NCBI RefSeq assembly: GCF_008370495.1 | Contig: NZ_VTUX01000007.1 | Coordinates: forward strand, 310,001 to 374,000 | Source: Pseudohalioglobus sediminis | GTDB taxonomy: Bacteria; Pseudomonadota; Gammaproteobacteria; Pseudomonadales; Halieaceae | Length of the DNA stretch: 64,000 nucleotides | Direction of reading: 5' to 3' | In this document: positions 61,316 to 64,000 of the stretch, piece after piece | How the letters are laid out: each line of letters begins with the position of its first letter | How positions within the stretch are numbered: the first letter of the stretch is position 1 | Notes under the pieces: model-generated | What the model saw: the letters and a program-made list of their open reading frames with translations, nothing else | What the model was told of the DNA's origin: nothing | Database searches by the model: none | Program-made: the position numbers and the translations under genes

Positions 61316-62131
61316 ATGTCCACGCAGCACAACGACCCGGTATGGGATCGCATTCGCTCGGAAACCGAGAAACACGCTCAGGAAGAGCCGGTGCTGGCCA
61401 GCTTCCTGCACTCCACTATTCTCAATCACGACAGCCTGGAATGTGCCCTGAGCTTCCACCTGGCCAGTCAGCTGGACAGCCCCACCGTGACGTCGCTGCT
61501 GTTACGTGAGGTGATGCTGCAGGCCATGCGCACCGATGCCTCTATCTCCGACGCCGTGCGCGCAGACCTGCTGGCCGTCGTGGACCGCGATTCCGCCTGT
61601 CATGAACTCTACATACCCTTCCTGTACTTCAAGGGTTTCCATGCCCTGCAGAGCCATCGCATCGGACATTGGCTGTGGCAGAACAACCGCCAGTCCATGG
61701 GTCTATTTTTCCAGAATCGTGTCTCGGTAAAATTCGGCGTTGATATCCACCCCGCTGCGCAGATGGGACGCGGCATCATGCTGGACCACGCTACCGGACT
61801 GGTAATCGGCGAGACCGCCGTTGTCGGTAACAACGTTTCGATCCTGCAGTCCGTCACGCTTGGCGGCACCGGTAAGGAAGATGGCGACCGACACCCGAAA
61901 ATCGGCGATGGCGTATTAATCAGCGCCGGCGCCAAAATTCTCGGTAATATCAAGGTAGGGGAAGGCGCCAAGGTGGGTGCCGGCAGCGTTGTGCTCGAAG
62001 ACGTGCCACCGCACACAACCGTCGCCGGCGTACCCGCGAAGGTCGTGGGCAGGCCGGCAACCGAAGCACCGGCGCTGGATATGAATCACGATTTCTGCTG
62101 TGACGGCAACGGGCTCTCGGAAACGGGCTAA
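61316..62131 (+). CDS. cysE: Serine O-acetyltransferase
   Basis: A 271-aa CysE, making O-acetylserine from serine and acetyl-CoA for cysteine synthesis. N-terminal helical domain (WDRIRSETEKHAQEEPVLASFLHSTILNHDSLECALSFHLA), then hexapeptide repeats with the catalytic histidines (VDIHPAAQMGRGIMLDHATGLVIGETAVVGNNVSILQSVTLGGTGKEDGDRHPKIGDGVLISAGAKILGNIKVGE). The C-terminus MNHDFCCDGNGLSETG would be the part that docks on cysteine synthase, although its last residue is Gly and not Ile. Confidence 0.96.
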   Translation: MSTQHNDPVWDRIRSETEKHAQEEPVLASFLHSTILNHDSLECALSFHLASQLDSPTVTSLLLREVMLQAMRTDASISDAVRADLLAVVDRDSACHELYIPFLYFKGFHALQSHRIGHWLWQNNRQSMGLFFQNRVSVKFGVDIHPAAQMGRGIMLDHATGLVIGETAVVGNNVSILQSVTLGGTGKEDGDRHPKIGDGVLISAGAKILGNIKVGEGAKVGAGSVVLEDVPPHTTVAGVPAKVVGRPATEAPALDMNHDFCCDGNGLSETG

Positions 62132-62138
62132 ACCGGGC

Positions 62139-62157
62139 GCCAGCCCTGCAGGCTGGC
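62139..62157. terminator. Hairpin between cysE and hemE
   Basis: A perfect 7-bp stem (GCCAGCC/GGCTGGC, loop of 5) seven bases after the cysE stop in the convergent gap. There is no T-run on either side. Confidence 0.3.
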
Positions 62158-62227
62158 TGCCGATACCCGGCGATATTGCATAGCCCCGGGCCTTGCTAGC
62201 GCGAAGCCACGGAGCCCGCGGGCACGT

Positions 62228-63298
62228 TCAGTCGTTCTGGTGGTACTGGGGTGAAAGCTCCTGCACCGCATCGACGAAGGCGGTAACGTGATCGGGATTG
62301 ACCCCGGGAGTGATGCCGTGGCCGAGGTTGAACACGTGGCCACTGCCATGCCCGAAGCCCGCCAGAATGGACGCTACTTCCTCGCGTATCCGTGCCGGAG
62401 AAGCGAACAGCATCGCCGGGTCCATATTGCCCTGCAGGCACACGCGGTCACCCACCTGGCTGCGCGCCACGTTGATATCAGTCGTCCAGTCTATACCCAC
62501 CGCCTGCGCGCCACAGCCGGCAATTGCACTGAGCCATTGGCCGCCGCCCTTGGTGAAGACAATGACCGGCACGCTTTGCGTCTCGGCACTCGCCTGCAGG
62601 CGGGAGACGATGCGCTGCATGTACTTCAGGGAGAACTCCTTGTATGCGGCTGCAGTAAGGCTGCCACCCCAGGTATCAAAAATCTGCACGGCCTGCGCGC
62701 CGGCGCGAATTTGCGCCGCCAGGTAATCAGCGACAGCGTCCGCCAGCAGGGACAGCAGGTTGTGCATTAATTCGGGCTTGTCGTAGGCCATACCCTTGAC
62801 GTTGGCGAAGTCCTTCGACGATCCGCCCTCCACCATGTAGGTAGCGAGAGTCCACGGGCTACCGGAAAAACCAATAAGCGGGACAGTGCCGTTGAGCTCG
62901 GCGCGGATAGTGCGCACCGCATTCATTACATAGTCGAGATCATCGTCTGCGGAAATCGTGTTCAGACCAGCGAGGTCGGATTCACTACGCACTGTCTTGC
63001 GAAACTTCGGCCCTTCCCCCTCCTCGAAGTAAAGCCCGAGACCCAGGGCGTCCGGCACGGTGAGAATATCCGAGAACAGGATGGCCGCGTCCATGGGGTA
63101 GCGGCGTAGCGGTTGCATGGTGACTTCGCACGCCAGCTCGGCATTCTTGCACAGGTCAAGAAATGAGCCGGCCTGCTTGCGAGTGGCACGGTACTCGGGC
63201 AGATAACGGCCCGCCTGGCGCATCATCCATATAGGCGTGCGATCGACCGGCTGACGCTGCAGCGCTCTCAGGAAGCGGTCATTTTTCAATTCAGTCAT
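62228..63298 (-). CDS. hemE: Uroporphyrinogen decarboxylase
   Basis: A 356-aa heme-pathway enzyme that turns uroporphyrinogen III into coproporphyrinogen III. Motifs: [28 protein letters not shown] (signature with the substrate arginines), [19 protein letters not shown] (catalytic Asp), [23 protein letters not shown] and [17 protein letters not shown]. Fifteen bases after gltD on the same strand, an order seen also in Pseudomonas. Confidence 0.97.
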   Translation of the reverse strand: MTELKNDRFLRALQRQPVDRTPIWMMRQAGRYLPEYRATRKQAGSFLDLCKNAELACEVTMQPLRRYPMDAAILFSDILTVPDALGLGLYFEEGEGPKFRKTVRSESDLAGLNTISADDDLDYVMNAVRTIRAELNGTVPLIGFSGSPWTLATYMVEGGSSKDFANVKGMAYDKPELMHNLLSLLADAVADYLAAQIRAGAQAVQIFDTWGGSLTAAAYKEFSLKYMQRIVSRLQASAETQSVPVIVFTKGGGQWLSAIAGCGAQAVGIDWTTDINVARSQVGDRVCLQGNMDPAMLFASPARIREEVASILAGFGHGSGHVFNLGHGITPGVNPDHVTAFVDAVQELSPQYHQND

Positions 63299-63313
63299 CG
63301 GGCTTTTCCCACG

Positions 63314-64000
<687 letters not shown>

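Overview
The window is dense, high-GC, gammaproteobacterial chromosome. The housekeeping gene order (rppH-ptsP, lgt-thyA-folA, pepP-ubiH-ubiI, zapA-6S RNA-fau, ilvA/rpiA, gltD-hemE) is of the Pseudomonas type. The accessory content (large TonB-dependent receptors, a TonB2-type energiser with a TtpC-like protein, PhoX, an uptake [NiFe]-hydrogenase) suggests a marine, oligotrophic, aerobic member such as the Halieaceae/OM60 clade. That placement is inference. No rRNA, tRNA, CRISPR array, prophage or intact insertion sequence was seen.

Region 1 (1-9818, + strand) is the accessory and maturation half of an uptake [NiFe]-hydrogenase locus: hupD (cut by the window edge), hupF, hupG, hupH, a fused rubredoxin-HybE gene (hupI+hupJ), hupK, then hypA, hypB, hypF, hypC, hypD, hypE. 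Nearly all genes overlap or abut. The structural genes must lie to the left. Together these products make and insert the NiFe(CN)2CO centre and protect, process and deliver the subunits.

Region 2 (9937-17070) is an uptake and catabolism module: an acyl-CoA ligase and alpha/beta hydrolase (overlapping), a TonB-dependent receptor, a sodium:solute symporter and a divergent TetR regulator. The palindrome TTCAACA-N2-TGTTGAA fills the 17-bp promoter spacer of both the receptor and the symporter, which points to joint control by the TetR protein.

Region 3 (17085-31000) is a probable phosphate or organophosphate acquisition region. It has a Tat-exported PhoX phosphatase with its own small TatA, and a three-gene operon of lipoprotein, 1171-aa triple-repeat beta-helix protein and TonB-dependent receptor. 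Both promoters carry direct repeats with 11-bp spacing that resemble Pho boxes. Small hypothetical proteins, an orphan ExbD, a solute-binding protein and GlpQ follow.

Region 4 (31646-42321) holds a YjbR-family gene, pyruvate kinase and glucokinase, a two-component system, a cold-shock protein, and the complete TonB2-like operon (DUF3450, TtpC-like, ExbB, ExbD, TonB, TPR protein) that could energise the receptors above.

Region 5 (42568-64000) is mostly conserved housekeeping: folA, thyA, lgt, an NRDE protein, ptsP, rppH, a HAD phosphatase, an intergenic array of inverted repeats, rlmI, gcvH, two ubiquinone hydroxylases, pepP, a UPF0149 gene, a ZapB-like gene and zapA, 6S RNA, fau, ilvA, rpiA, an acyltransferase, a TrmB-like methyltransferase, cysE, hemE and the C-terminal part of gltD.
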